From a virus, in the IMG/VR virus record IMGVR_UViG_3300046171_000007, positions 1 to 53,508 of that record: a DNA stretch of 53,508 nucleotides; one strand, given 5' to 3'. This document shows, piece after piece, positions 40,133-49,142 of this stretch. Below the pieces are notes generated by a model, which ran no database searches, was not told where the DNA came from, and saw only the letters and a program-made list of their open reading frames with translations. The translations under genes and the position numbers were made by a program. Numbering within the stretch: position 1 is the first letter of the stretch; each line of letters starts with the position of its first letter.

Positions 40133-42059
40133 TGTCAACTACCTCACACACGCCAGCCGTACATGCCAACTCACGTCCACCTGACGTAGTGTCTTCCTTC
40201 TCGTAGTCTTGCAACCACGTCCAGTCAATAGCTGCTGGCATACGCTTGAGCATCTCACCATACTCTTCAACTGTACAGTCCTGATACGGTGCTTGCTTGT
40301 ATGTATGCTCACTGAATGGCAGGAAGCTGATACCTGACACTTCATCGAAATGTTCATACACCCATGAACCAACTTCCATCCACTCTTCCTCTTTCACAGA
40401 GATGGTAACGGATGGCTTGTGTTCACACCAGTGACGCTGATACATCAGCCACAGTTCAAGCTGCTCAATGGCAGACATGTCGAACCGTGTAACTGCACCC
40501 TGCGGAGACTTCATCGGGAAGCTGAACACTGTTGTGCTGTCTGGCTTCATGACATCTGGTTCCGCTGGAATACCAACACTGACCATGAACTGCGTCAATG
40601 GGTCTTTGTTGTCGCCACGCACTGTACGAATGTAGTATGGATTGTGACGAGCATGGATGCCAGAAGCACTGTCCACAAGCTGTGAGACTGTACCAGACGG
40701 CTTCACACAGGTGATAGCTGCTGACTGCGGAATGCCAAGCTGTTCAGCCATAGCTGCATTAGTCTCAATGGCTTGTTCCTTGAGTGCATTCAGTGTAGCA
40801 CCAATGTTCATACCAAGATGGGCAGACTTACCCGACATCATAGCATTGTCCATGATACCAGTCAGTGACACACCAAGCAGACGTTCTTCCTCTGTGTTGT
40901 TCTTCCATATCTTGCGTAGATATTTGAAGTCAGTCAGTGTGGACTGGAACGTGCCAAGAATAGTGGCAAGGCGAACCTTCTCCGTCAGTGACTGCTGTGT
41001 GTCAGATGCACGTACAACTACCTCAGACAGATTACAGAACTGATAAGGACGCAGGATGATTTCACTGCATGGGTTGCAGCCAAAGTCCTGTTCGTAGTCA
41101 CGCCGACCATTCAGAGATGCTTGCTTCTTTGCAGCCTGACGGTTGAAGATGCCACGTTCACCTGACTTACTCTCGTAAAGTGCAAGCCACTCCCGCATGA
41201 ATGTACCCATCTGCGGCTTCTCTTTGTAGGCAACGCTGTTGTTAGCCAGCGCACGTTGCCCTTCATTCTCCCACCACTGACCTGCTTTGGCATGACGCAT
41301 CTGGTCATCGTTCAGGTTGGACAGGCTGATGAGTGCGCTACGGCGTACTCCGCCGACAACAACAACTTCACCAATCTTACACATCAGGTCATGACATTCA
41401 ATTGGGTACAGGCGACGACCTGCTGCCTTCTTGAACATGTCTACAGTAAACTGGAACAGTTCCTCAAGAGGTGCTGGACCACTGGCCCTGCCACCAAATG
41501 TCTTAAGACGTGCGCCAGCAGGGCGTACTTCAGACATGTCCCACTGAGGAATCTGCCCTGCGTACAGAAGTGAGATAAGTTCACGCAAAGACTTTGCCCA
41601 GCCAGGACGAGAGTCGCCTACCTTGATGACAGTATCTGTGTCGTGCATGTCCTCATTGACAATAGGCAGCTTGTCTGTATGATGTCTCTCCACAGAGAAG
41701 CCAACACCTGTGCCGCACATGAGAATATACATTGTCTCATCGAATGCACGAGGATTATCCACTGGTACGTAGGAGCAATTGTAGCCACCGACGTGACAGC
41801 GATCAAGTGCAGGGCCAGCCGTCATCAATGCTCTCATGCTTGGCATGATGTCTTGGTTAAGCACAGCCTGCTCCAGTTCACTCCTCAGTGAATCAGAAAG
41901 CTGATAGTCATGCTTAGTGACCAGATGCTTAGTAATATAATCAAAGTATCGTGCGACTGTTTCACCCCATGTCTCACGCCTTTGTTCATCTTCCTTCCAT
42001 CGGGCGTACCGTGAGAGGGCGATAAAGTTTTGGTAGTCTGTTGGTAAGTAATTGTTCAT
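40119..42059 (-). CDS. nrdJ: Ribonucleotide reductase, class II (B12-dependent)
   Basis: The 646-residue enzyme makes deoxyribonucleotides from ribonucleoside triphosphates using adenosylcobalamin. The active-site NPCSE block puts Cys at 331 and Glu at 333; an N-terminal Cys lies in DRCHVGGYNCSYVP, and the C-terminus has the CTAGVC redox pair. Length and the lack of nrdA/B partners fit the monomeric type. ATG 42059 is used; the longer frame to 42101 overlaps the gene upstream. It feeds the DNA polymerase of the same operon. Confidence 0.9.
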   Translation of the reverse strand: MNNYLPTDYQNFIALSRYARWKEDEQRRETWGETVARYFDYITKHLVTKHDYQLSDSLRSELEQAVLNQDIMPSMRALMTAGPALDRCHVGGYNCSYVPVDNPRAFDETMYILMCGTGVGFSVERHHTDKLPIVNEDMHDTDTVIKVGDSRPGWAKSLRELISLLYAGQIPQWDMSEVRPAGARLKTFGGRASGPAPLEELFQFTVDMFKKAAGRRLYPIECHDLMCKIGEVVVVGGVRRSALISLSNLNDDQMRHAKAGQWWENEGQRALANNSVAYKEKPQMGTFMREWLALYESKSGERGIFNRQAAKKQASLNGRRDYEQDFGCNPCSEIILRPYQFCNLSEVVVRASDTQQSLTEKVRLATILGTFQSTLTDFKYLRKIWKNNTEEERLLGVSLTGIMDNAMMSGKSAHLGMNIGATLNALKEQAIETNAAMAEQLGIPQSAAITCVKPSGTVSQLVDSASGIHARHNPYYIRTVRGDNKDPLTQFMVSVGIPAEPDVMKPDSTTVFSFPMKSPQGAVTRFDMSAIEQLELWLMYQRHWCEHKPSVTISVKEEEWMEVGSWVYEHFDEVSGISFLPFSEHTYKQAPYQDCTVEEYGEMLKRMPAAIDWTWLQDYEKEDTTSGGRELACTAGVCEVVDIAAA

Positions 42060-42063
42060 ATTG

Positions 42064-42225
42064 TCACTCCATAATTGCTTTAATGTTACGTATGTTTGCA
42101 CCCTCTACTTCGTAAAAGTATTCTTCAATACTGTCTTGTATGTCCTGCGCTACGTTCTCGTCTGCTGGCACTGGATACTCTTCTGGATCAATGTCAAGTG
42201 TTATGAATACTTTAACTCTCATCAT
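42064..42225 (-). CDS. Small acidic protein before nrdJ
   Basis: The 53-residue ORF starts at ATG 42225 (or 42222), overlapping the stop of the DUF3310 gene, and ends four bases before the nrdJ ATG. It reads VKVFITLDIDPEEYPVPADE and then a helical, acidic part, a compact alpha/beta pattern. I have seen similar small proteins in marine phages. Function unknown. Confidence 0.6.
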   Translation of the reverse strand: MMRVKVFITLDIDPEEYPVPADENVAQDIQDSIEEYFYEVEGANIRNIKAIME

Positions 42226-42514
42226 AAAACCCTTCAACCTCTTCGATCAGCTTGTTCAGATACCATCGCGCTTTCTTCAAGTCTTCTGTACCATTCTTGT
42301 AGCGATAACGCCACAGGTACTTCATGATATTGCCCTGCAGATAATACTCATAGCCATCACCTGTTGCAGCACGAATGGCATCAATACACTCAACGCCAGT
42401 CTTGTTGTAGTGTGGTGGAGAATTTACCATGTCCAGCTTGTCGCTTATGCGATTGGCTGTCTTGTTTATTTCTTCCATCATTTTTTCTTTCATGTAAGTC
42501 TCGTGTCTCATCAT
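42212..42514 (-). CDS. DUF3310 protein
   Basis: The 100-residue product has the DUF3310 signature: VNSPPHYNKTGVECIDAI, then YYLQGNIMKYLWRYRYKNG, DLKKARWYLNKLIEEV. This is a small helical phage domain, sometimes annotated as nucleotide kinase related, with no confirmed role. It lies in the nucleotide-metabolism part of the arm between endonuclease I and nrdJ. Confidence 0.8.
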   Translation of the reverse strand: MMRHETYMKEKMMEEINKTANRISDKLDMVNSPPHYNKTGVECIDAIRAATGDGYEYYLQGNIMKYLWRYRYKNGTEDLKKARWYLNKLIEEVEGFYDES

Positions 42515-42870
42515 GCACTACCTTTCGTGTTCGTGTTAAAGTTGATAGTAATTACATTTCCATCTACATCTTCAATCAATGGAACCTCTTCCCTTTCGTC
42601 AAACTCATACGTAAAGTATCTGTCTACATAATGTGCAACGAAGTCGCGGAAGTTGTCATCCTGTTCCATCAATGGTATAGTAGATAACATACACTTAACT
42701 ATATACTCCATATCTTGATACAAGTCAACAGGTATATCATGGTTCTGGCTACTGATGACAGAGAAATTTGCTTCTCCGGTATACCTGCCAGTATCTGTTT
42801 TTACCGGACGAACACGAATAAGAAAGTCCTCTTCTGTTACGTGTTCTTCTGTGTTGTTTTCCTCTGTCAT
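42511..42870 (-). CDS. Acidic protein of unknown function
   Basis: The 119-residue acidic protein has AAAAAGGAG before its ATG. It is a mixed alpha/beta sequence with a Glu-rich start, IPVDLYQDMEYIVKCML and FVAHYVDRYFTYEF in the middle. No motif is recognised. The stop overlaps the DUF3310 start and the start overlaps the endonuclease stop, so it belongs to the replication operon. Confidence 0.6.
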   Translation of the reverse strand: MTEENNTEEHVTEEDFLIRVRPVKTDTGRYTGEANFSVISSQNHDIPVDLYQDMEYIVKCMLSTIPLMEQDDNFRDFVAHYVDRYFTYEFDEREEVPLIEDVDGNVITINFNTNTKGSA

Positions 42871-43328
42871 TTTTTACTCCTTTTTACTTTAGTTCCTGCA
42901 AATTTAATAAACTTTGGATGCTTGTTTTTCCCTTTCTCTTTTAGCCAATCTTCGGGAATGATCCTGTCATAGTATCTGAATCCATACTTGATACACCATT
43001 CGCCGTAAGTTGACTTCGCCCCCTTGCGTAGCTTTCGTCTGCTGTTCTCAAAGACAAAGCGAATGTCTAGGTTAGGATGCTGACGCTTGATCGCTAAGTG
43101 CTTGCGCCGATCTGCTGCCGTAAACATACCCTTTGTCTCAATGATGACACCATTGGACAGCACGAAGTCAGGTGTATACGTCCTGTAAGCAAGGTCTTCC
43201 CATTCGATCTTGATGGACTCGTAGTCAAACTTTATTTTAAGTCCTACAAGATACTCAGAAATCTTATGCTCAAGGCCGCTACGAAATCCTAACTTACGTG
43301 CTGCCCTAAATCGTTTCGCATTATGCAC
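42867..43328 (-). CDS. Endonuclease I, T7 gp3-like Holliday junction resolvase
   Basis: The 153-residue enzyme (GTG 43328, overlapping the upstream stop) cuts branched DNA and can break down host DNA. Landmarks of T7 endonuclease I are clear: FRSGLEHKISEYLVG, YTPDFVLSNGVIIETKGMF with the catalytic D, E and K, DRRKHLAIKRQHPNLDIRFVF and YGEWCIKYGF. The residues before the GTG in the longer frame are a shadow. Confidence 0.85.
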   Translation of the reverse strand: MHNAKRFRAARKLGFRSGLEHKISEYLVGLKIKFDYESIKIEWEDLAYRTYTPDFVLSNGVIIETKGMFTAADRRKHLAIKRQHPNLDIRFVFENSRRKLRKGAKSTYGEWCIKYGFRYYDRIIPEDWLKEKGKNKHPKFIKFAGTKVKRSKK

Positions 43329-44181
43329 TGTCGTATTCACTCGCCAGTTCAACATACGAAACAATCTTTGGTTCCTTTGCCTGTGACTTCACTGCTGGCA
43401 ACTCTTTCATGTTAGGCCAACATGCTTTGCGATAGTCACAGAACGAACACTCTTTGGCTAGGACTTTGTTACCAGTCGGCTTGCCTCTGAATGTTTCTTC
43501 TACAGGTTCAAAGCAACGCTGAAACTTATTGTCATCAACAGTCTTCACTGTTTTCATAATTTTCATCATCTCTTGTTCAGTGTCTACGCCTGTAGCTGGA
43601 ACATACTTAAAGCTACCATTTGCTTTATTGACTACCCACCAGCCACCAGGTTTTAGTCCAGTAGCTGTAGCATAGCCGACCAACTGTCCCACATAACCGA
43701 AAGCATCTCCACTGCGTAATGTTTCAAACGATGCAAACTTGTTACGATAAGACCAATCAGATGCTGACTTGACATCATCAACAGCACCATCAATAGTAAG
43801 GTCATATGTTCCATTAATTGTATGCTCTCCGATATCCAGAGATACACTTTCCGAATCACCATACTCCACTCCTGCTTCTTTCAGTAGCCCTTTGAATACT
43901 GCTTCCACAATATCTCCAAGCATCATGTTCATGACAAATGTGGTTGGACGAGGCAGGGCTGTCTCAGGCTTGTTCTTCTCGAACCATAGCTGGCACGTGG
44001 GCCTACCAATGTTCGACATACGTAGCCTGAAGTCTCGCTTGTCTGCCCCGCCAAACTGACGTGCAAGCGCACCCATGACATCCAAACCAATCTGTTTGAT
44101 TGTCTCTTGGGACATGGTTGACTTACCATTGGCAGCGTCATCCATATACTTATGCAACGCCAGTTCAGCTGGGTGATTCAT
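43321..44181 (-). CDS. Cas4/RecB-like PD-(D/E)XK nuclease with Fe-S cluster
   Basis: The 286-residue protein has the nuclease core GTYDLTIDGAVDDVKSAS (D ... D-x-K) and a later GQLVGYATA, plus four cysteines arranged as in Cas4: one in RPTCQLW and three in CSFCDYRKAC. A 5' or 3' exonuclease on single or double strands is expected. It precedes endonuclease I and follows the putative SSB, so it probably serves recombination or genome processing, not CRISPR: there is no array or other cas gene. Confidence 0.75.
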   Translation of the reverse strand: MNHPAELALHKYMDDAANGKSTMSQETIKQIGLDVMGALARQFGGADKRDFRLRMSNIGRPTCQLWFEKNKPETALPRPTTFVMNMMLGDIVEAVFKGLLKEAGVEYGDSESVSLDIGEHTINGTYDLTIDGAVDDVKSASDWSYRNKFASFETLRSGDAFGYVGQLVGYATATGLKPGGWWVVNKANGSFKYVPATGVDTEQEMMKIMKTVKTVDDNKFQRCFEPVEETFRGKPTGNKVLAKECSFCDYRKACWPNMKELPAVKSQAKEPKIVSYVELASEYDSA

Positions 44182-44182
44182 A

Positions 44183-45055
44183 TCATTCTACCTCTTCAAC
44201 ATCAACGTCAACAAAAGATTCAGCAAGTTCCTTCTCTTCTTGCGTAGCCTTTTGAACATGCTTCTCGTCCCAATCAGACAGCACCCTGCGATTATGGTTC
44301 TCAACCACAGCTTGGAAGTCCCTGAGTAGCTGTTGATCTGCTTCCGTAATCTCATGGATTGTGTCAAGGTCTGCTTCACAGACTGGCACATAGTATGGGC
44401 CATTCGGGCCTTTACGTTCAGCCGTAGACACAATGATGTCGTGCATAATGGGAAGACGACGATGCTGCGCAAACTTGTTTGATACATCACCGAAGTTCTT
44501 GTAACCTTCCTTTACTGCTACATCAAATACAAAGGGTGTGTCCACAAGTTCAGCAGGATTGCCTTCTTCATCCTTTGCATCTACAAAGGTAACAGTCCCA
44601 TACATAGAACGAGTACGCTTGATAGAACGAATGAGAGTCTGCATGTCGTCAGACAAAGCATCGAAGTCCTTGATGTAACCAGAAGGTTTACCACAGTTGA
44701 AGTTACCTTGGTTATCCTTAAGGTCAATGTCCAGATTCTCTGCCATGACTGTCTTCACATAGTTCTTGTTGACCGGATCATACTTCTGGTACAGAAACCT
44801 CTGCATGAACAGGCGCATCCTGATCTTCTCAGCGTACACAGTCTTGCCTTCGATGTTTGCCAAGAAGAATGAACCAGCCGACACGATATCGACATTCATC
44901 ATCTTGCCATTAATCTCTGCCTTACCCTTGATGGGCTGACTGTGAATCTTGATACGGGCAAGGCTACTCTTGCTCTCACCTGTATCTGCAGCCATGCCTA
45001 GCATTTGTGCCATAGCTGCATAGTTGTTGGAATCAATTACTGCGAGTTCACTCAT
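44183..45055 (-). CDS. Putative single-stranded DNA-binding protein
   Basis: The 290-residue protein has KGKAEINGKMMNVDIVSAG and EGKTVYAEKIRMRLFMQRF, beta-rich blocks of an OB-like fold, and ends in a very acidic tail (FVDVDVEEVE) like SSBs. It lies directly between the DNA polymerase and a nuclease with an AAAGGAG site, as SSB genes do in this phage group. No classic SSB signature is present, so the call rests on context and the tail. Confidence 0.55.
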   Translation of the reverse strand: MSELAVIDSNNYAAMAQMLGMAADTGESKSSLARIKIHSQPIKGKAEINGKMMNVDIVSAGSFFLANIEGKTVYAEKIRMRLFMQRFLYQKYDPVNKNYVKTVMAENLDIDLKDNQGNFNCGKPSGYIKDFDALSDDMQTLIRSIKRTRSMYGTVTFVDAKDEEGNPAELVDTPFVFDVAVKEGYKNFGDVSNKFAQHRRLPIMHDIIVSTAERKGPNGPYYVPVCEADLDTIHEITEADQQLLRDFQAVVENHNRRVLSDWDEKHVQKATQEEKELAESFVDVDVEEVE

Positions 45056-45096
45056 TTATATTTGCTCCTTTCGTGGAAAATAGAACCGTAGTTTTA

Positions 45097-47139
45097 TCAC
45101 ACTACGTCTTTTGTGTCAAGCCAATTTTCACCTATTTTGGCTTCAAGTTCGAGTGGTACATTAAAGACTATGCCCCATCTCATTGTAATTAAACCAGGAA
45201 GATCGTAGTTAGTTTTACTGATAATCTCAATCACCTGACGTTCTTCATCTGGGTGTACGTCAATGACGATACTGTCATGCACAGTGTTGACTACACAAGA
45301 CTGCATACCTACAAGTAGCTTCTCAATGTGAAGCAGGGCAATAGGTACAATGTCTGCTGTAGCGAATGACTGCACCGGATAGTTCTTGATCTGCGTAAAG
45401 TTAGTAACCTTGCCACTCTCAAGACGCTGGACACCATCAAACTTAAACTGCCGACCAGAGGGTGTAGTAATCATCTCTGTAGTCAAAGCCTCTTTAGCCA
45501 GTCGGGTATGCCAATCTGCGATGCCTTGATACTTCTCCGTAAAATGCGTGTAGTATTCTGCTTCTGCTGGCGTTCTGCCGAAGCCCGTTGCTCCATATAA
45601 CGGCGCGAATGTATGCGCCTTCGCTGTCTGTCTATCCGTAGGCTGACCAGCATTGGTAATAACTTCAGCGGTGTATGCGTGTACATCAAATCCAGTAGAT
45701 ACTTCTTCAATAGCTACTCCATCTTGTGACAGGAATGCAGCTGCACGAAACTCAAGCTGTGCAAAGTCTGCTTCCAATACCTTACCATTGGGCCAGCGAG
45801 ATACAAACACCTTCTTAACAGGAAACGTACCACCACGTGGCATGTTCTGCATGTTAGGGTCTGCACCTGACAGGCGTCCAGTGGCAGTCCTATGTTGCAA
45901 TAGTCTGACATGCAACTTGCCATCCTGCTTTGTGTGGACGCGAATGCCATCGACAAAGGATGACAGGTAAGTCTCCACAGCAGATAGTCTGCGAATATTC
46001 CGCAGAAATGATACAGCGTCGTCCATTCCCTTGCTCTTAGCTGCCTTCTCAAGAATCTCAAGATTGTTCTTGCTTGTGCTAAAGCCACCTGCACTAGCCC
46101 ACTTGGCATTGGGCGGTGTAAACTTTAGACCAGCCACTGTTTTAGTTGGCTTGAACAGGAAGCCACTGGCTGCACAGGTGATGCACTTGTTAGGCTTGGC
46201 AAAGGGTGTACCATCCTTCTTCACCTTACGAATGTAACCTGTACCTTTACAGTCACTACATTGCACTGCCTCTGTCTTATACAGATACTCTGTCTGGCTA
46301 CGCACCAAGTCCTTGAAGGGCGTGTCACGCATGTAGGGATGTATCGTATTAGACCACAGGTTCTTGTCCTTCACCTTACGGCTGTAGATTACCCATGACA
46401 ACTGCTCTGGACTGTTGAGATTAATAGGCGTATCACCCATCAGTTCACGAACCTGAGACTGTAGGCTGTCAAGGAGTTCCAACTTTTCTTGTTCAAATTC
46501 CTGGCGCACTTCGTCCAGCTTTGACAGGTCAACTGCAAAGCCACGTTGATAGATACGTGCCAGACATGTAGCCACCTGATTGGTCAGGTCAACTGTACCA
46601 CGCAAGCCAGCATCGTCCTGACTATTCAGCCGAAGCATCAGCTTGTCTGCCAGTTGCTGTGTAGCACGTAGGTCAGCAGACAAATAATCTGACAATTCAG
46701 AATGAGGAATAGTACGAGTGCTATAACCCTTCTTGAAATATTCTTTTAGCGTGTCTTGCTTCTTCGTATCCAAAGCATATCTTTCGGAACACGCCTCAAG
46801 AGACAGAGGTTCCTTGACACCACGCTGTAGCACATACTCTGCCAGCATCGTATCAAATACCGGCCCATCATACTTGAAGCCCGACTCCCACAGCCACAGC
46901 AAATCATAGGCAGCATTGTGGCAGATGAGTACCGTTGCCTCGTCCAACCATTCTTGAACACCCTCATGTCCCATAGGAGTAGCTTGTTCATCTGCATGGT
47001 CAAACGTAACCAACCATTCCTCACCCCTGTCATTCAGCATACCTACCATTGTAAGGCTGTTACTAGCCTCGAATGGATCAAGGTGCATCTTGCCGTCACG
47101 CTGTGTGACAGTATTCTCTACGTCAAGTGTAAGTTTCAT
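45097..47139 (-). CDS. polA: DNA polymerase A family with DnaJ-type zinc finger insert
   Basis: The 680-residue replicative enzyme has a 3'-5' exonuclease domain (LTLDVENTVTQ; CHNAAYDLLW; DYLSADLRAT) and polymerase motifs A (LEADFAQLEFRAAAF), B (RQTAKAHTFAPLYG) and C (NTVHDSIVID). Between them, residues about 294-322 form CSDCKGTGY ... CITCAASGF, the zinc-binding module of DnaJ. This architecture is known from phage HMO-2011 and its relatives. The role of the finger is unknown; DNA or partner binding is a guess. The frame is intact. Confidence 0.95.
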   Translation of the reverse strand: MKLTLDVENTVTQRDGKMHLDPFEASNSLTMVGMLNDRGEEWLVTFDHADEQATPMGHEGVQEWLDEATVLICHNAAYDLLWLWESGFKYDGPVFDTMLAEYVLQRGVKEPLSLEACSERYALDTKKQDTLKEYFKKGYSTRTIPHSELSDYLSADLRATQQLADKLMLRLNSQDDAGLRGTVDLTNQVATCLARIYQRGFAVDLSKLDEVRQEFEQEKLELLDSLQSQVRELMGDTPINLNSPEQLSWVIYSRKVKDKNLWSNTIHPYMRDTPFKDLVRSQTEYLYKTEAVQCSDCKGTGYIRKVKKDGTPFAKPNKCITCAASGFLFKPTKTVAGLKFTPPNAKWASAGGFSTSKNNLEILEKAAKSKGMDDAVSFLRNIRRLSAVETYLSSFVDGIRVHTKQDGKLHVRLLQHRTATGRLSGADPNMQNMPRGGTFPVKKVFVSRWPNGKVLEADFAQLEFRAAAFLSQDGVAIEEVSTGFDVHAYTAEVITNAGQPTDRQTAKAHTFAPLYGATGFGRTPAEAEYYTHFTEKYQGIADWHTRLAKEALTTEMITTPSGRQFKFDGVQRLESGKVTNFTQIKNYPVQSFATADIVPIALLHIEKLLVGMQSCVVNTVHDSIVIDVHPDEERQVIEIISKTNYDLPGLITMRWGIVFNVPLELEAKIGENWLDTKDVV

Positions 47140-47141
47140 AT

Positions 47142-48155
47142 CTATACCTCGTATCTGCCAATAGTGTAATTCAGTTCACAGTGTACCCTGCCATGCCAGC
47201 CAGTTAGTTTGTTCTTGACTACGCACAGATGACGCTGTGTGTCTTCCTCATCCTGCCCATCAACCTGTGGGTTCTTGGCAATCAGCACCATGAGGTCTGC
47301 CTCTGCTGCCTTGCCAGTACGTGAACCTTCCATCATACTCTGGTTCAGGACTGTCTTACCCTCTGCCTCTGCACTCAACTGTGACATATAGAATACAGCA
47401 CAACCATACTGCTTGGCAATCATCCTAGCATAGATGGCGTTAGCCTTGAGTGCTTCATCAGGCCGCGAGTAGCCAGACATTGTAGCGAATTTGTCACCCA
47501 TGTCAAGCACAATAACGTCAGGGTTGTACGACTTACATACACTCTCTACCCATGCCATGTCCCTACCTGTGGAATCCTTGATGCGAATCTTGTCATACAC
47601 AGGACGATACAGATCACGTGCCTTGGCAGGATTGTTCTTGACTTCCCACATGGTGAGGCCAGTTGCTGCTGTCAGATAACGTGCTGCCACACGATGGTAG
47701 CTTTCCTCGTTACACAAGACGATACAGTTGGCACCCTGATGCGCGAAACCACCTGGTCCTGCAATGATGCTGGCATGGAATGATGTCTTACCTGTATTCG
47801 GTCTGGCACCAATCTCAATCAGATGTCCATCGTTTACACCCTCGACTTTACGTGTCAGGGCAGGAATGTTGAATGTCCATCGTGCTTCCAGATCATTCTT
47901 GGCAATGATGGTGTCGATAGATATGTCGTCCCATTCGATGTTCAGCTTGGGCGTGAAGTCGTCACCATACTTTTCAAGAAGCTGCTGTAAGGGTTCCAGA
48001 CTGGCCTTGTCACCATTCACGTAGTCAAACCCCAACTCTGCAATCTCTGCCCCTACAACCTGCTGAAACAGGCGAGAAAGCACCTCTCCAGCTACATCGT
48101 TGCCCAGTGGTTCAGGTGCGCTGGATGGACTGGAAGATGCTGTTGTACGATTCAC
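47142..48155 (-). CDS. DnaB-like replicative helicase, ATPase part (frame broken)
   Basis: The protein unwinds DNA at the fork. Walker A is GARPNTGKTS, with NEESYHRVAARY and VIVLDMGDKF (Walker B-like) and FYMSQLSAEAEG behind it, the RecA fold of DnaB/gp4 helicases. The reading frame joins to the ORF at 48112-48375, which supplies the N-terminal helical domain, if one base near 48118-48122 is removed, giving about 411 residues. The ATG listed at 48155 lies in the shifted frame. Confidence 0.85.
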   Translation of the reverse strand: MNRTTASSSPSSAPEPLGNDVAGEVLSRLFQQVVGAEIAELGFDYVNGDKASLEPLQQLLEKYGDDFTPKLNIEWDDISIDTIIAKNDLEARWTFNIPALTRKVEGVNDGHLIEIGARPNTGKTSFHASIIAGPGGFAHQGANCIVLCNEESYHRVAARYLTAATGLTMWEVKNNPAKARDLYRPVYDKIRIKDSTGRDMAWVESVCKSYNPDVIVLDMGDKFATMSGYSRPDEALKANAIYARMIAKQYGCAVFYMSQLSAEAEGKTVLNQSMMEGSRTGKAAEADLMVLIAKNPQVDGQDEEDTQRHLCVVKNKLTGWHGRVHCELNYTIGRYEV

Positions 48156-48375
48156 GCTGCGCTGGCGTCATGGATGGGTTGCTGGATAGGAACAATGCCT
48201 GTACCTCTTCTGGGGTAACAGTGCGACTGTAGCGATCCATTGCCACATCAACTGCCTTCTTAATCTTACGCACGTCAGTGCTGAACAGTCTGTCGGGACA
48301 CCTAGCCCCACGATGATCTTCATAGAAGTCTTTGTTCATCAGACTTCTGACCAGTGATAATTCCATAAGTTCCAT
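48112..48375 (-). CDS. Helicase N-terminal domain (frame broken from ATPase part)
   Basis: The 87-residue frame from ATG 48375 reads MELMELSLVRSLMNKDFYED, then DVRKIKKAVDVAMDRYSRTV and TPEEVQALFLSSNPSMT, which resembles the helical N-terminal domain of DnaB helicases. It runs out at 48112 after IFQSIQRT. The following frame (APEPLGNDVAGEVL) is reached by a one-base shift. If the two are separate, this would be a stand-alone helicase loader. Confidence 0.7.
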   Translation of the reverse strand: MELMELSLVRSLMNKDFYEDHRGARCPDRLFSTDVRKIKKAVDVAMDRYSRTVTPEEVQALFLSSNPSMTPAQRESYNSIFQSIQRT

Positions 48376-49142
48376 TATGTTGCTCCTAATTGTTTCAGTT
48401 TGTCGATGTCTGTCGGGTTGCAATACTTCAAGTCTTCCTCAAGGCGCAACACCTTCACGTTTGGTATGTGACTACGCAACTCTTTCGCCATTGCAATAGT
48501 CTTGGTCAGCACGTCAGGGTCTAGTGCAACGATAGCTGCTGAGAACCGTGTGAGATAATGCTTGTGTTCTTCAAGCAATGTTGTGCCTAGCAGTGCGACC
48601 CCGACAAACTTCTCACTGCCTACCACAGCTGCACTCACACAGTCCTCAACAACCACGGCGACATCACCTTGGCCACTGGTATAGGGGAAACCTGAAGACC
48701 CATACCTTCGCCATTTAGGGAGTCGCTTTGTCAACGCCCGACCAGTAGCGTCAACAATCTTGTTGTCATGCACGACAGGAAATACAACACGGTCTTCCTT
48801 TACGTCGTACAGTAATCCCAATTCCTTTTCATTCAGACCCCATCTAGCACACCACCGATTGAATTGCAAGAGGTTTTTGTTGGGTATGATGTACTGAGGT
48901 AACTTAAATTCTTCTACCTTTGTCTCCTGCTGCATCTTCATGCGCTTGATGTCGTCAGGTGTCATGCCTACACGCTTGCCACCACTGACACCACAGGATG
49001 CCTTGTAACAATTCCATACGATGTTACCACCAATGTTCGATACAGTGAACGTCTTGTACCCTTTACATACAGGACAGTTGATACGTTTAGATTCACCGAT
49101 ATATAATGATATATCATTTACTATATTATATATATTATACAT
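48375..49142 (-). CDS. DNA primase, zinc-ribbon and TOPRIM type
   Basis: The 255-residue protein has a CPVC zinc ribbon near residue 23, with two further Cys near 44 and 49, and a TOPRIM domain: VVVEDCVSAAVV (catalytic Glu) and AIVALDPDV (DxD). This matches the primase half of T7 gp4-like proteins. It would make primers for the polymerase encoded downstream. Its start overlaps the integrase stop (TAATG at 49142) with GGGGAT nearby. Confidence 0.8.
   Translation of the reverse strand: MYNIYNIVNDISLYIGESKRINCPVCKGYKTFTVSNIGGNIVWNCYKASCGVSGGKRVGMTPDDIKRMKMQQETKVEEFKLPQYIIPNKNLLQFNRWCARWGLNEKELGLLYDVKEDRVVFPVVHDNKIVDATGRALTKRLPKWRRYGSSGFPYTSGQGDVAVVVEDCVSAAVVGSEKFVGVALLGTTLLEEHKHYLTRFSAAIVALDPDVLTKTIAMAKELRSHIPNVKVLRLEEDLKYCNPTDIDKLKQLGAT

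Noticed and set aside
43321-44181. CRISPR-Cas locus suggested by the Cas4-like nuclease
   Set aside because: No repeat-spacer array and no other cas gene anywhere in the window; phage Cas4-like nucleases are common alone.
45087-45106. Terminator after the DNA polymerase gene
   Set aside because: CGTAGT/ACTACG can pair, but the stem is short and lies at the end of polA with no T-run after it on either strand.
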